Under the pieces are notes generated by a model, which saw only the letters and a program-made list of their open reading frames with translations, had not been told where the DNA came from and did not search any database. From contig JAIXUC010000002.1 in assembly GCA_027483665.1 (NCBI GenBank), positions 1 to 64,000 on the forward strand: a stretch of 64,000 bases of DNA, written 5' to 3'. Position numbers and translations under genes: made by a program. Source of the stretch: Comamonadaceae bacterium (GTDB taxonomy: Bacteria > Pseudomonadota > Gammaproteobacteria > Burkholderiales > Burkholderiaceae_C). Shown here piece by piece: positions 17,317 to 25,628 of this stretch (the first letter of the stretch is position 1; each line of letters opens with the position of its first letter).

Positions 17317-19137
17317 ATGCGACCCGCAGCCCACCCCCCAGCCGGATCGCTCGCAACGAGTGAAGCCACACCCGGCAAACCGCGTGGCGACTGGCGCACG
17401 CTGGCTCGGCTGCTCCCCTATCTGTGGGAATACAAGTGGCGGGTGATGGCGGCGCTGGCCTTCATGATCGGGGCCAAGTTCGCCAACGTGTCGGTGCCGC
17501 TGCTGTTGAAAGAGCTGGTGGACAACTTGGCCATCAAGCCCGGCCAGCCCGCTGCGGTGTTGGTGGTGCCTATCGGTCTGCTGGTGGCTTATGGTGCCTT
17601 GAGGTTGTCCACCTCGCTGCTGACCGAACTGCGCGAGTTGGTCTTTGCGAAGGCCACGCAAGGCGCGGCGCGCTCCATTGCCTTGCAGACTTTCCAGCAC
17701 CTGCATGCCTTGAGCTTGCGCTTTCACCTCGAGCGCCAAACCGGCGGCATGACGCGCGACATCGAGCGCGGCGTGCGGGGCATCGAGTCGCTCATTTCCT
17801 ATTCGCTCTACAGCATCGTCCCGACTCTGGTGGAGGTGGCGCTGGTGCTCACCATCCTGGCGGTGAAGTTCGACGCCTGGTTCGCCTGGATCACCATCAC
17901 CGCGCTGGTGCTCTACATCGTGTTCACCGTGACGGTCACGGAGTGGCGCACCAAGTACCGCCGCGAAGCCAACGAGTTCGACTCCGCCGCCCACACCCGC
18001 GCCATCGACTCGTTGCTGAATTACGAGACGGTGAAGTACTTCAACAACGAAGGCTTCGAGGCCCGCCGCTACGACGAAAGCCTGGAGCGCCTGCGCTTGG
18101 CGCGGCTGAAAAGCCAAACCACCTTGTCGATGCTCAACACTGGTCAGCAGCTGATCATCGCGGCTGGCTTGGTGGCCATGCTCTGGCGCGCCACAGAAGG
18201 CGTGGTGGTCGGGCGCATGACGCTGGGCGATTTGGTGATGATCAACGCCTTCATGATTCAGCTGTACATCCCGCTGAACTTCCTGGGTGTGATCTACCGC
18301 GAAATCAAGCAAAGCCTGACCGACCTCGACAAGATGTTCGTGCTGATGGAGCGCGAGCGTGAAGTGGCCGACGACCCGCTGGCCGAGCCGCTGAACGTCG
18401 GTGCCCCGCCTGCGGTGCGTTTCGAGTCGGTGGGTTTTGCTTACGAGGCCGACCGGCCCATCTTGCACGGCATCAGCTTCGAGATTCCGTCGGGCAAGAC
18501 GGTGGCTGTAGTGGGCCCCTCGGGTTCGGGCAAGTCCACGCTCGCACGTTTGCTGTTTCGCTTCTACGACGTGCAGCAGGGCGGCATTCGCATCGACGGG
18601 CGCGATGTGCGCAGCATCACGCAGTCTTCGCTGCGCCAGGCCATTGGCATCGTGCCGCAAGACACGGTGCTGTTCAACGACACCGTGGCTTACAACATCG
18701 CTTACGGCAGGCCAGGTGCCACGCCGGCAGAGGTGGAAGAGGCTGCGAGTTCTGCGCGCATTCACGACTTCATTGCCTCCACCCCCAAGGGCTACGAGAC
18801 CATGGTGGGTGAGCGCGGCCTGAAGCTCTCGGGTGGCGAGAAGCAACGTGTGGCCATTGCCCGCACCTTGCTCAAAGACCCGCCCATCCTGATATTCGAT
18901 GAGGCCACATCGGCGCTCGACAGCGCCAACGAGCGCGCCATTCAGGCCGAGCTGCAGTCCACCGCCCAAGGCAAAACCACGCTCGTGATTGCGCACCGCC
19001 TATCTACCGTGGTGGACGCGCACGAGATCTTGGTCATGGAGAGCGGGCGCATCATCGAACGCGGTACCCACGCGGAGTTGCTGGCCATGCAAGGCCGCTA
19101 CGCCAGCATGTGGGCTTTGCAGCAAGCGTCCGACTGA
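17317..19137 (+). CDS. ATM1-type ABC exporter (fused permease and ATPase)
   Basis: This 606-residue half-transporter works as a homodimer in the inner membrane. Residues about 30-330 form six membrane helices. The stretch FNNEGFEARRYDESL is typical of the Atm1/ABCB7/HMT1 group, which exports glutathione-linked sulfur species or metal-glutathione complexes. The ATPase domain has Walker A VGPSGSGKSTLARLL, Q-loop IVPQDTVLFNDTV, signature LSGGEKQRVAIA, Walker B ILIFDEATSALD and H-loop IAHRLSTV. The membrane substrate is inferred from the family. Its promoter lies in the 88-bp divergent gap with yciA. Confidence 0.92.
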   Translation: MRPAAHPPAGSLATSEATPGKPRGDWRTLARLLPYLWEYKWRVMAALAFMIGAKFANVSVPLLLKELVDNLAIKPGQPAAVLVVPIGLLVAYGALRLSTSLLTELRELVFAKATQGAARSIALQTFQHLHALSLRFHLERQTGGMTRDIERGVRGIESLISYSLYSIVPTLVEVALVLTILAVKFDAWFAWITITALVLYIVFTVTVTEWRTKYRREANEFDSAAHTRAIDSLLNYETVKYFNNEGFEARRYDESLERLRLARLKSQTTLSMLNTGQQLIIAAGLVAMLWRATEGVVVGRMTLGDLVMINAFMIQLYIPLNFLGVIYREIKQSLTDLDKMFVLMEREREVADDPLAEPLNVGAPPAVRFESVGFAYEADRPILHGISFEIPSGKTVAVVGPSGSGKSTLARLLFRFYDVQQGGIRIDGRDVRSITQSSLRQAIGIVPQDTVLFNDTVAYNIAYGRPGATPAEVEEAASSARIHDFIASTPKGYETMVGERGLKLSGGEKQRVAIARTLLKDPPILIFDEATSALDSANERAIQAELQSTAQGKTTLVIAHRLSTVVDAHEILVMESGRIIERGTHAELLAMQGRYASMWALQQASD

Positions 19138-19217
19138 AACTTCGGCGCCCCGAGCGACGAGGCCCATGCCTTGCCGCGCAGCCTTGAGCGACCCCGAGAG
19201 CAGCCCCATTCGCTGCC

Positions 19218-19230
19218 GATAATGCGCGCC
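19218..19230 (+). promoter_or_regulatory. Likely -10 element directly before the LysR gene
   Basis: GATAAT at 19218-19223 is followed by seven bases and the ATG at 19231, so transcription would begin at the start codon. No Shine-Dalgarno sequence fits in the space. The -35 is not obvious. Confidence 0.45.
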
Positions 19231-20151
19231 ATGGAAACCAAGTGGCTAGAAGATTTCGTCAGCCTGGCAGAGACGCGCAGCTTCAGCCGATCGGCCCAAC
19301 TGCGCCACGTCACGCAGCCGGCTTTTTCGCGGCGGATCCAGGCCCTGGAGGGTTGGGCCGGTACCGATTTGGTGGACCGCAGCTCTTACCCCACGCGCCT
19401 CACCCCCGCAGGCGAGACGCTCTATGCACAGGCCCTGGAAATGTTGCAGGGCCTGCAAACCACCCGTGCCATGTTGCGCGGGCACACGGTGGCGGGGCAA
19501 GACGTGATCGAGTTCGCGGTGCCGCACACGATGGCATTCACGTTCTTCCCGGCTTGGGTGTCGGGCTTGCGTACGGGGTTCGGCTCTTTCAAAAGTCGGC
19601 TGATTGCGCTCAACGTGCACGACGCGGTGATGCGTCTGGTCGAAGGCAGTTGCGACGTGCTGATTGCCTACCACCACCCCTCGCAACCGCTGCAACTGGA
19701 TGCCGAGCGTTACGACATGGTCAGTTTGGGCGAAGAAGTTTTGGCGCCTTATTCCAAAGCCGACGGGCAAGGCCAGGCCATGTTTCGCCTGCCGGGTCGT
19801 TCGGGACAGCGCTTGCCCTACTTGGCCTACGCGCCGGGTGCCTACCTGGGCCGGGTGGTGGATCTCATCCTCAAGCAGTCGGCCACCCCCATTCATTTCG
19901 ACCGTGTTTATGAAACCGACATGGCCGAGGGCCTGAAGGCCATGGCCTTGGAGGGACACGGCGTGGCTTTTCTGCCGGCGAGCGCAGTCAAGAAAGACCT
20001 GCGAGCTCGGCGCTTGCTGAGCGCAGACCCCGACGAGCTGGGCGGCTTGAGCATGAAGCTCGACATCCGCGCCTATCGGCAGAAGCCTTTGGGTAAAGAG
20101 GCCGGTAAAAGTTCGGTGCAGGAGCTGTGGTCTTACCTCAGTGCGAACTGA
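19231..20151 (+). CDS. LysR-family transcriptional regulator (HypT-like)
   Basis: This 306-residue protein has an N-terminal winged helix (ETKWLEDFVSLAETRSFSRSA, then VTQPAFSRRIQALE) and a type 2 periplasmic-binding-like effector domain. The opening ETKWLxDF, and the block LNYxxxYLGR-like AYAPGAYLGRVVDLIL, recall HypT/YjiE, the hypochlorite-responsive regulator. The closeness is moderate and the effector is not known. It is transcribed in the same direction as the solute-binding protein gene that starts 80 bp later, which it may control. Its ATG lies immediately after a -10-like GATAAT. Confidence 0.85.
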   Translation: METKWLEDFVSLAETRSFSRSAQLRHVTQPAFSRRIQALEGWAGTDLVDRSSYPTRLTPAGETLYAQALEMLQGLQTTRAMLRGHTVAGQDVIEFAVPHTMAFTFFPAWVSGLRTGFGSFKSRLIALNVHDAVMRLVEGSCDVLIAYHHPSQPLQLDAERYDMVSLGEEVLAPYSKADGQGQAMFRLPGRSGQRLPYLAYAPGAYLGRVVDLILKQSATPIHFDRVYETDMAEGLKAMALEGHGVAFLPASAVKKDLRARRLLSADPDELGGLSMKLDIRAYRQKPLGKEAGKSSVQELWSYLSAN

Positions 20152-20231
20152 GGCTTCCAAGCCGCGGCGGGTGTAGATTCGGGCCCGGTTATTGCACTTT
20201 TTTGAACAGTTTTCGCGACGGAGAAGTCACC

Positions 20232-21245
20232 ATGCCACGTTTGACGGCGATCCCATCTTGGCCCACAGGCCACCCGCGTTCAGCGCCGCTGGGTCAGGCG
20301 CTGCTGGCGCTCGGCTTGGCCGCATCAGGCTGGTCGGCCATGGCCCAGGCCCCGGCCGCACCACCAACACCTGCGCCCACTGCCGCGGCCGCCGCCCCTG
20401 CAGTGCCCGTATTGGAGCGGCTGAAGGCCGGGGGGCCGCTGCGCATTGGCTACAGGGAATCATCCATCCCGTTTTCATACGTGATCAAGCCGCCAGAGGG
20501 CAGCACCGCAGCCGTGGTCCCGATGGGCTATGCGGTGGACATCTGCCGCAAGCTGGCCGACGTGGTGGGGAAGTCTTTGGGCTTGAAGTCCACGCCGATT
20601 GAGTACGTCCCGGTCACCTCTGCTAACCGCATTCCGCTGGTCGAGAGTGGTGCCGTCGATCTGGAATGTGGCTCAACCACCAACAATGCAGAACGCCGCC
20701 AGCGCGTGGCCTTCACGGTGCCGCACTTCATCACAGGCTCGCGCCTCTTGGTGAAGAGTGAAAGCAACATCACCCGAGTGGAGGACATGCAGGGCAAAAA
20801 GCTGGTCTCCACCCAGGGCAGCACACCCCTCAAGGCCATTGAGCAAACCAACCGTGAACGCCTCTTGCGCCTGAACATCCTCACCGCGCCTGAGCACGCC
20901 AAAGCGGTGGAGATGGTCGAAAAAGGCGAAGCAGATGCGTTTTTGATGGACGACGTGCTGCTGTTCGGTTTGGCAGCCAACCGGCCCAACCCGACTGCGC
21001 TGAAGGTCGTGGGGCGGTTCATCACCACCGAGCCTTTGGCCATCATGCTCAACAAGAACGAAGTGGCCTTCAAGAAGCTGATCGACGATGAAATGCGCCG
21101 ACTGGTGTACTCCAAGGAAATTCACACCATGTACAACCGCTGGTTCGCGCAGCCTATACCGCCCAGCAACAAGGCCCTGAACTTGCCCATCAGCTACTTG
21201 CTGCGCGATTTCTGGAAGTTCCCAACCGACAAGGTGCCGTTCTGA
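20232..21245 (+). CDS. Amino-acid-type ABC transporter substrate-binding protein
   Basis: This 337-residue family 3 solute-binding protein has an N-terminal signal: a hydrophobic stretch [20 protein letters not shown] with a likely cut after AQA near residue 39. A Pro/Ala linker and the two-lobed domain follow. [17 protein letters not shown] and [16 protein letters not shown] match the glutamate/aspartate-binding GltI group. GAGAAG lies before the ATG at 20232. No permease or ATPase gene is nearby, so it must work with components encoded elsewhere or act as a sensor. Its stop overlaps the only plausible start of pyrC. Confidence 0.88.
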   Translation: MPRLTAIPSWPTGHPRSAPLGQALLALGLAASGWSAMAQAPAAPPTPAPTAAAAAPAVPVLERLKAGGPLRIGYRESSIPFSYVIKPPEGSTAAVVPMGYAVDICRKLADVVGKSLGLKSTPIEYVPVTSANRIPLVESGAVDLECGSTTNNAERRQRVAFTVPHFITGSRLLVKSESNITRVEDMQGKKLVSTQGSTPLKAIEQTNRERLLRLNILTAPEHAKAVEMVEKGEADAFLMDDVLLFGLAANRPNPTALKVVGRFITTEPLAIMLNKNEVAFKKLIDDEMRRLVYSKEIHTMYNRWFAQPIPPSNKALNLPISYLLRDFWKFPTDKVPF

Positions 21246-22306
21246 GCCAGATCCAACCGGCCGGCGGCCCAACCGACGCCTTAAGTCTCACCCAGCCCGA
21301 CGATTGGCACGTGCACCTGCGCGACGGTGCAGCACTGAAGACCGTGGTGCCGCACACAGCGGCGCAGTTCGCCCGTGCCATCGTCATGCCGAACCTGCGC
21401 CCGCCCATCACGACGGCTGAGCAGGCGCTGGCTTACCGGGCACGCATCTTGGAGGCCGTGCCGCACGGCGTGCCCTTTGAGCCCTTGATGACGCTCTACC
21501 TCACCGACCGCCTGCCCCCCGAGGAAATCACCCGCGCTGCGCGCGCCGGTGTTGTTGCCTGCAAGCTCTACCCGGCGGGTGCCACCACGCACAGCGACGC
21601 CGGTGTGACAGACCTGCGCCACATCAGCGCCACGCTGGAGGCCATGCAGCGCGAGGGCATGCCGCTGCTGGTCCACGGCGAAGTGACCTCGCCCGACATT
21701 GACCTGTTCGACCGTGAAGCGGTGTTCATCGAGCGCCACCTGGTGGGCTTGCGCCGCGATTTCCCCGAGCTGAAGATCGTGCTGGAGCACATCACCACGC
21801 GCGAAGCGGCGGCCTACGTGCGAGAAGCCGGCCCGCTGACCGCGGCCACCATCACGGCCCACCATTTGCTCTACAACCGCAACGCCCTATTCACAGGCGG
21901 CATTCGCCCGCACTACTATTGCCTGCCAGTGCTGAAGCGCGAGATCCACCGCCAGGCTTTGATAGAGGCCGCCACCAGCGGAGATTCGGCTTTCTTCTTG
22001 GGAACCGACAGCGCGCCCCATGCTGCGCATTTGAAAGAGCACGCCAGCGGTTGCGCGGGTTGCTACACGGCGCATGCGGCCATCGAGATGTACACCGAGG
22101 TCTTTGACGCTGCAGGCGCCTTGGACAAGCTCGAAGCCTTTGCCAGCTTCCACGGCCCGGACTTCTACGGCTTGCCGCGCAACACAGGGCGCATCCAGCT
22201 CCGCCGCGAAAGCTGGCTGCCGCCAGAGCGCTTCGCCTTCGGAGACGGAGAACTCAAGCCGCTTCGCGCTGGGGAGAACCTGCCTTGGCGCATGGTTTCC
22301 CACTGA
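21242..22306 (+). CDS. pyrC: Dihydroorotase with a probable CTG start
   Basis: This is a 354-residue zinc amidohydrolase that cyclises carbamoyl-aspartate to dihydroorotate in pyrimidine synthesis. Seen: the metal-binding HVH in [10 protein letters not shown], the carboxylated-lysine region [28 protein letters not shown] and GTDSAPH. The only GTG (21311) falls inside the HxH motif and would delete its first His, so it cannot be the true start. Upstream, no in-frame ATG, GTG or TTG exists. A CTG at 21242 overlaps the previous gene's TGA as CTGA and has AAGGTG five bases before it. Starting there gives the normal family length (E. coli about 348). Confidence 0.9.
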   Translation: MSQIQPAGGPTDALSLTQPDDWHVHLRDGAALKTVVPHTAAQFARAIVMPNLRPPITTAEQALAYRARILEAVPHGVPFEPLMTLYLTDRLPPEEITRAARAGVVACKLYPAGATTHSDAGVTDLRHISATLEAMQREGMPLLVHGEVTSPDIDLFDREAVFIERHLVGLRRDFPELKIVLEHITTREAAAYVREAGPLTAATITAHHLLYNRNALFTGGIRPHYYCLPVLKREIHRQALIEAATSGDSAFFLGTDSAPHAAHLKEHASGCAGCYTAHAAIEMYTEVFDAAGALDKLEAFASFHGPDFYGLPRNTGRIQLRRESWLPPERFAFGDGELKPLRAGENLPWRMVSH

Positions 22307-22326
22307 TGCGGAAATGCGGCTGGCCG

Positions 22327-22402
22327 GTTAGGCGCGGCATGTCCTCAATAGCCATGGGCTAACGACGGTTCCTGCCTTGAAAACCATGGCCTGCCGCCTA
22401 AC
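22327..22402 (+). other. Long-range inverted repeat upstream of htpX
   Basis: GTTAGGCGCGGCA at 22327-22339 can pair with TGCCGCCTAAC at 22392-22402 with a two-base bulge. The interior also holds two CCATGG palindromes. It fills the 168-bp gap between pyrC and htpX. It could be an end-of-transcript structure for pyrC or a leader of the heat-shock gene htpX; no T run follows. Confidence 0.35.
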
Positions 22403-22474
22403 ATCCTGTTTTACCGGCGGGTGAGCGGTCAAGCCACCATCAGATCCCGCGCACATTCAATATCTGGAGAAACC

Positions 22475-23344
22475 ATGAAACGCATCATGTTGTTGATCGT
22501 CACCAACCTCGCGGTGATGGTTGTTTTGGGCATCGCAGCCAGTCTGCTGGGGGTCAACCGCTACCTCACGGCGAATGGTCTGAACCTGACCGCCTTGTTG
22601 GGCTTCTCGCTCATCATGGGTTTTGGCGGTGCATTCATTTCCTTGTTGATCAGCAAGCCGATGGCCAAGTGGTCCACCGGAGCGCGCGTGATCAACCAGC
22701 CGCAAACCGCAGACGAAGCGTGGATCGTCGAGACGGTTCGTCGGTTCTCTGACAAAGCGGGCATCACCATGCCCGAAGTCGCCATCTACGAGGGCGAGCC
22801 CAATGCTTTTGCCACGGGCGCTTTCAAGAACAGCGCCTTGGTGGCGGTGTCCACCGGCCTGCTGCGCGGCATGACGCGTGAAGAGGTGGAGGCCGTCATT
22901 GGTCACGAAGTGGCCCACGTGGCCAACGGTGACATGGTGACCATGACGCTGATCCAGGGTGTGATGAACACTTTCGTGGTGTTCTTGAGCCGGGTCATCG
23001 GCTACTTCATCGACCGCGTCATTCTGAAGAACAACAGCGAAGGCGTCGGCGTTGGCTACATCGTGACGACCATCATCCTGGACATCTTGCTGGGTGTGTT
23101 GGCTGCCATCATCGTGGCCTGGTTCTCTCGCCAGCGCGAATTCCGGGCTGATGCCGGTGCTGCACAACTGATGGGCCGCAAGCAGCCCATGATGTCGGCC
23201 CTGGCCCGTTTGGGCGGCATGCAGCCTGGCCAGTTGCCCAAGAACATGGCTGCCATGGGCATCGCAGGCGGCATCGGCCGTTGGTTCAGCTCGCACCCGC
23301 CCATTGAAGAGCGCATCGCTCGCTTGCAGTCTTCTCAGGTCTGA
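22475..23344 (+). CDS. htpX: Membrane zinc protease HtpX
   Basis: This 289-residue inner-membrane M48 metalloprotease degrades misfolded membrane proteins. Two N-terminal membrane helices (residues about 3-25 and 35-57) precede the zinc motif HEVAH at residues 144-148. Two more hydrophobic segments follow, then [14 protein letters not shown], carrying the third zinc ligand Glu region, and [13 protein letters not shown] at the end. The ATG at 22475 follows TGGAGA; the frame is open somewhat further upstream but conserved sequence starts here. Length and order match E. coli HtpX. A strong hairpin follows the stop. Confidence 0.96.
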   Translation: MKRIMLLIVTNLAVMVVLGIAASLLGVNRYLTANGLNLTALLGFSLIMGFGGAFISLLISKPMAKWSTGARVINQPQTADEAWIVETVRRFSDKAGITMPEVAIYEGEPNAFATGAFKNSALVAVSTGLLRGMTREEVEAVIGHEVAHVANGDMVTMTLIQGVMNTFVVFLSRVIGYFIDRVILKNNSEGVGVGYIVTTIILDILLGVLAAIIVAWFSRQREFRADAGAAQLMGRKQPMMSALARLGGMQPGQLPKNMAAMGIAGGIGRWFSSHPPIEERIARLQSSQV

Positions 23345-23349
23345 TCGAG

Positions 23350-23402
23350 GAGAAGCCGTGTTGGGTTTGCCGCTTCAGCGGCGGCCCAGTGTGGCTTTTC
23401 TC
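23350..23402 (+). terminator. Strong hairpin terminator between htpX and the convergent FAD gene
   Basis: GAGAAGCC at 23350 begins a stem of more than 20 pairs, including several G-U pairs, that closes with GGCTTTTCTC ending at 23402. The loop is TTCA near 23374. It starts 5 bp after the htpX stop and lies 40 bp before the end of the opposing gene, so it may serve both directions. Confidence 0.75.
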
Positions 23403-23442
23403 ATGGGGTGGGCAGTGAGCCTCCTGCGCTCTCTGAGTTTGG

Positions 23443-25164
23443 CTAAAGCATCGCCTGCCCGACCGCTTCTGCCACCTTGATGCCGTCCACCCCGGCCGAC
23501 AAGATGCCGCCCGCATAGCCAGCGCCCTCACCGGCGGGGTAGAGGCCCGCCAAGTTCAAGCTTTGCAGGTCTTCACCGCGGGTGATGCGCAATGGCGAAG
23601 AGGTGCGGGTTTCCACGCCTGTGAACACCGCGTCGTGGCGGTCAAAGCCAGCGATCTTTTTTGCAAAGGCTGGCATGGCTTCTTGAATGGCTGCCACGGC
23701 GTAGCCGGGCAGCGCCAAGTGCAGGTTGCCCAAGCGCACGCCTGGCTTGTATGAGGGCTCCACCTCGCCCAGTTGCGTCGAAGGACGGCCCGCCAGAAAG
23801 TCGCCCACCAGTTGCCCCGGCGCCTCGTAACTGCGCCCGCCTAAAGCGTAAGCCTGGGACTCCAGTTGCCGCTGCATCACGATGCCCGCCAGCGGGTGGC
23901 AAGTGCCCCGGGCTTGCGCTTCAACGTCGAAGGTATCGCCCAACGTGTCTTCAAACGCTTGCGGGTCATGCGGATAGTCCTCGGGGTGGATGCCCACCAC
24001 GATGCCCGCATTGGCGTTGCGCTCGTTGCGCGAGTATTGGCTCATGCCGTTGGTCACCACCCGGCCCACTTCGGATGTGGCGGCCACCACGGTGCCGCCC
24101 GGGCACATGCAAAAGCTGTAGACGCTGCGGCCGTTGCTGGCGTGGTGCACCAGCTTGTAGTCGGCAGCCCCCAGCGCGGGGTGTCCGGCGTGCACGCCCC
24201 AGCGCGCGCGGTCGATCATGCCCTGCGGGTGCTCCACGCGAAAGCCAATGGAAAACGGCTTGGGCTCGACGAACACGCCCCGGCGCACCAGCATGGCGAA
24301 GGTGTCGCGCGAGCTGTGACCGAGGGCCAGCACCACGTGGTCTGCTGGCAGCTCGTAGCAGGCGGTTGCTGGGTCTTGGCCAGCGCCTATTCTGCGAACC
24401 CGCAGACCGACCAGCCGACGTCCGTGGGGTGCGCTGGCGTCGGCTTCGATCAACAGGTCTTCCACCCGTTCTTCAAACCGCACCTCGCCACCCAGAGCGA
24501 TGATTTGTTCGCGCATGGCCTCGACCACCTTCACCAGCTTGAAGGTGCCGATGTGCGGGTGTGCGTCGACCAAGATCTCTGGCGGCGCGCCAGCGGCGAC
24601 GAACTCGGTCATGACCTTGCGGCCCAAGTGGCGCGGATCGCGGATCTGGCTCCAGAGCTTGCCATCAGAAAAGGTGCCAGCGCCGCCCTCGCCAAATTGC
24701 ACGTTGCTCTCGGGGTGCAGCACGTGCTGGCGCCACAAACCCCAGGTGTCTTTGGTGCGTTGGCGCACCGGCTTGCCGCGTTCGATGACGATGGGCGCCA
24801 GCCCCATCTGCGCCAGGATGAGCGCTGCAAAGATGCCGCAAGGCCCGAAGCCCACCACCACGGGGCGCACTGCGGGTGCGCTGTCTGCCAAGCCCAGCAG
24901 CGGGTAGGCCATGTCGGGTGCCCGGGTGCAATGTTGTGCATCACCGGTGCGCGCCAGGGCCTCTTGTTCTGCAGCAGCACTGGGCAGCTTGAGGTCTGCG
25001 ATGTAGACCACTTGCAGCGGGCGTTTGCGGGCGTCGATGCTGCGCTTGAACACGTTGAGTTGCGTGATGTGCGCCAGCGGCACGCCCAGGCGCGTGGCGG
25101 CAGCCTGTTCGATGGCGCCCTCGGCGTGGTCGAGCGGCAGACGGATTTCTGAGACTCTCAGCAT
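23443..25164 (-). CDS. FAD-dependent dehydrogenase (COG2509 type)
   Basis: This 573-residue flavoprotein has a 90-residue N-terminal domain of unknown role (FKRSIDARKRPLQVVYIADL). A dinucleotide-binding motif VVVGFGPCGIFAALILAQMG and ERGKPVRQRTKDTW follow. Then come NVQFGEGGAGTFSDGKL, YSFCMCPGGTVVAAT and the C-terminal GLYPAGEGAGYAGGILSAG. This pattern is that of the widespread 'uncharacterised FAD-dependent dehydrogenase' family related to electron-transfer dehydrogenases. Substrate is unknown. It is monocistronic, transcribed toward htpX, and its start is 126 bp from rnpB on the opposite strand. Confidence 0.85.
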   Translation of the reverse strand: MLRVSEIRLPLDHAEGAIEQAAATRLGVPLAHITQLNVFKRSIDARKRPLQVVYIADLKLPSAAAEQEALARTGDAQHCTRAPDMAYPLLGLADSAPAVRPVVVGFGPCGIFAALILAQMGLAPIVIERGKPVRQRTKDTWGLWRQHVLHPESNVQFGEGGAGTFSDGKLWSQIRDPRHLGRKVMTEFVAAGAPPEILVDAHPHIGTFKLVKVVEAMREQIIALGGEVRFEERVEDLLIEADASAPHGRRLVGLRVRRIGAGQDPATACYELPADHVVLALGHSSRDTFAMLVRRGVFVEPKPFSIGFRVEHPQGMIDRARWGVHAGHPALGAADYKLVHHASNGRSVYSFCMCPGGTVVAATSEVGRVVTNGMSQYSRNERNANAGIVVGIHPEDYPHDPQAFEDTLGDTFDVEAQARGTCHPLAGIVMQRQLESQAYALGGRSYEAPGQLVGDFLAGRPSTQLGEVEPSYKPGVRLGNLHLALPGYAVAAIQEAMPAFAKKIAGFDRHDAVFTGVETRTSSPLRITRGEDLQSLNLAGLYPAGEGAGYAGGILSAGVDGIKVAEAVGQAML

Positions 25165-25276
25165 GGCGTGGCCCGTGTTGATCGGAGCAAACGTGGGGAA
25201 CTCGGCAAGAGCAACCCTGAACCAGAGCTGCCAGCGCCTGATGGCTGGCAGTGCCTCGTGTCACGGGTTGGCGGCG

Positions 25277-25290
25277 GATAATAGCGGCGT
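25277..25290 (+). promoter_or_regulatory. rnpB promoter -10
   Basis: GATAAT at 25277-25282 lies eight bases before the RNA's predicted 5' end at 25291, the normal distance. No good -35 is seen at 16-18 bp spacing. Confidence 0.55.
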
Positions 25291-25628
25291 GAAGCGGGCC
25301 AGGCCGCCGCTGGTGCAAGGCCCGAAAGGGCGCACTGGAGGAACGTCCGGACTGCACAGGACAGCGCAGCAGCTAACGGCTGCCCACCGCGAGGTGAGGA
25401 TCAGAGCAACAGAGACGAGCCGATTGAGTTCGGGTGAAACGGGCAATCTCTGCGCGCAGCAACACCAAATAGGTCGGCAAGGCGTCGCGAAAGCGGCGTC
25501 AACCTGTGGTCCGCAGGGTGTCGACGGGTAGGTGGCACCGAGCCGTCCGGGTGACCGGCGGCCCAGATTGATGGCGGCCACTCAGCGGGAAACCGCTGGG
25601 CACAGGATCCGGCGTATCGGCCCGCTTC
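25291..25628 (+). ncRNA. rnpB: RNase P RNA (bacterial type A)
   Basis: This is the catalytic RNA of RNase P, which matures tRNA 5' ends. The outer P1 helix is perfect over ten pairs: GAAGCGGGCC at 25291-25300 pairs with GGCCCGCTTC at 25619-25628. Conserved regions are present in order: GAGGAACGTCCGGAC (family consensus GAGGAAAGTCCGGGC), AGAGCAACAGAGACGAGCC, GGGTGAAACGGGCAATC, ACACCAAATAGG, and near the end CACAGGATCCGGCGTATCGG. The P12 region after the ACAGAGA box is short compared with E. coli. The exact 3' end could be a few bases further. The stop codon of the opposing cyclase gene touches the last bases. Confidence 0.95.

Noticed and set aside
16999-18996. Long minus-strand open frame (665 codons) opposite the ABC exporter
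   Set aside because: It is antisense to a strongly supported ATM1-type gene, is His/Gln/Arg-rich and lacks any family motif. It is a shadow produced by GC-rich third positions.
21311-21313. GTG as start of pyrC
   Set aside because: It would remove the first His of the zinc-binding HxH motif and about 23 normally present residues.
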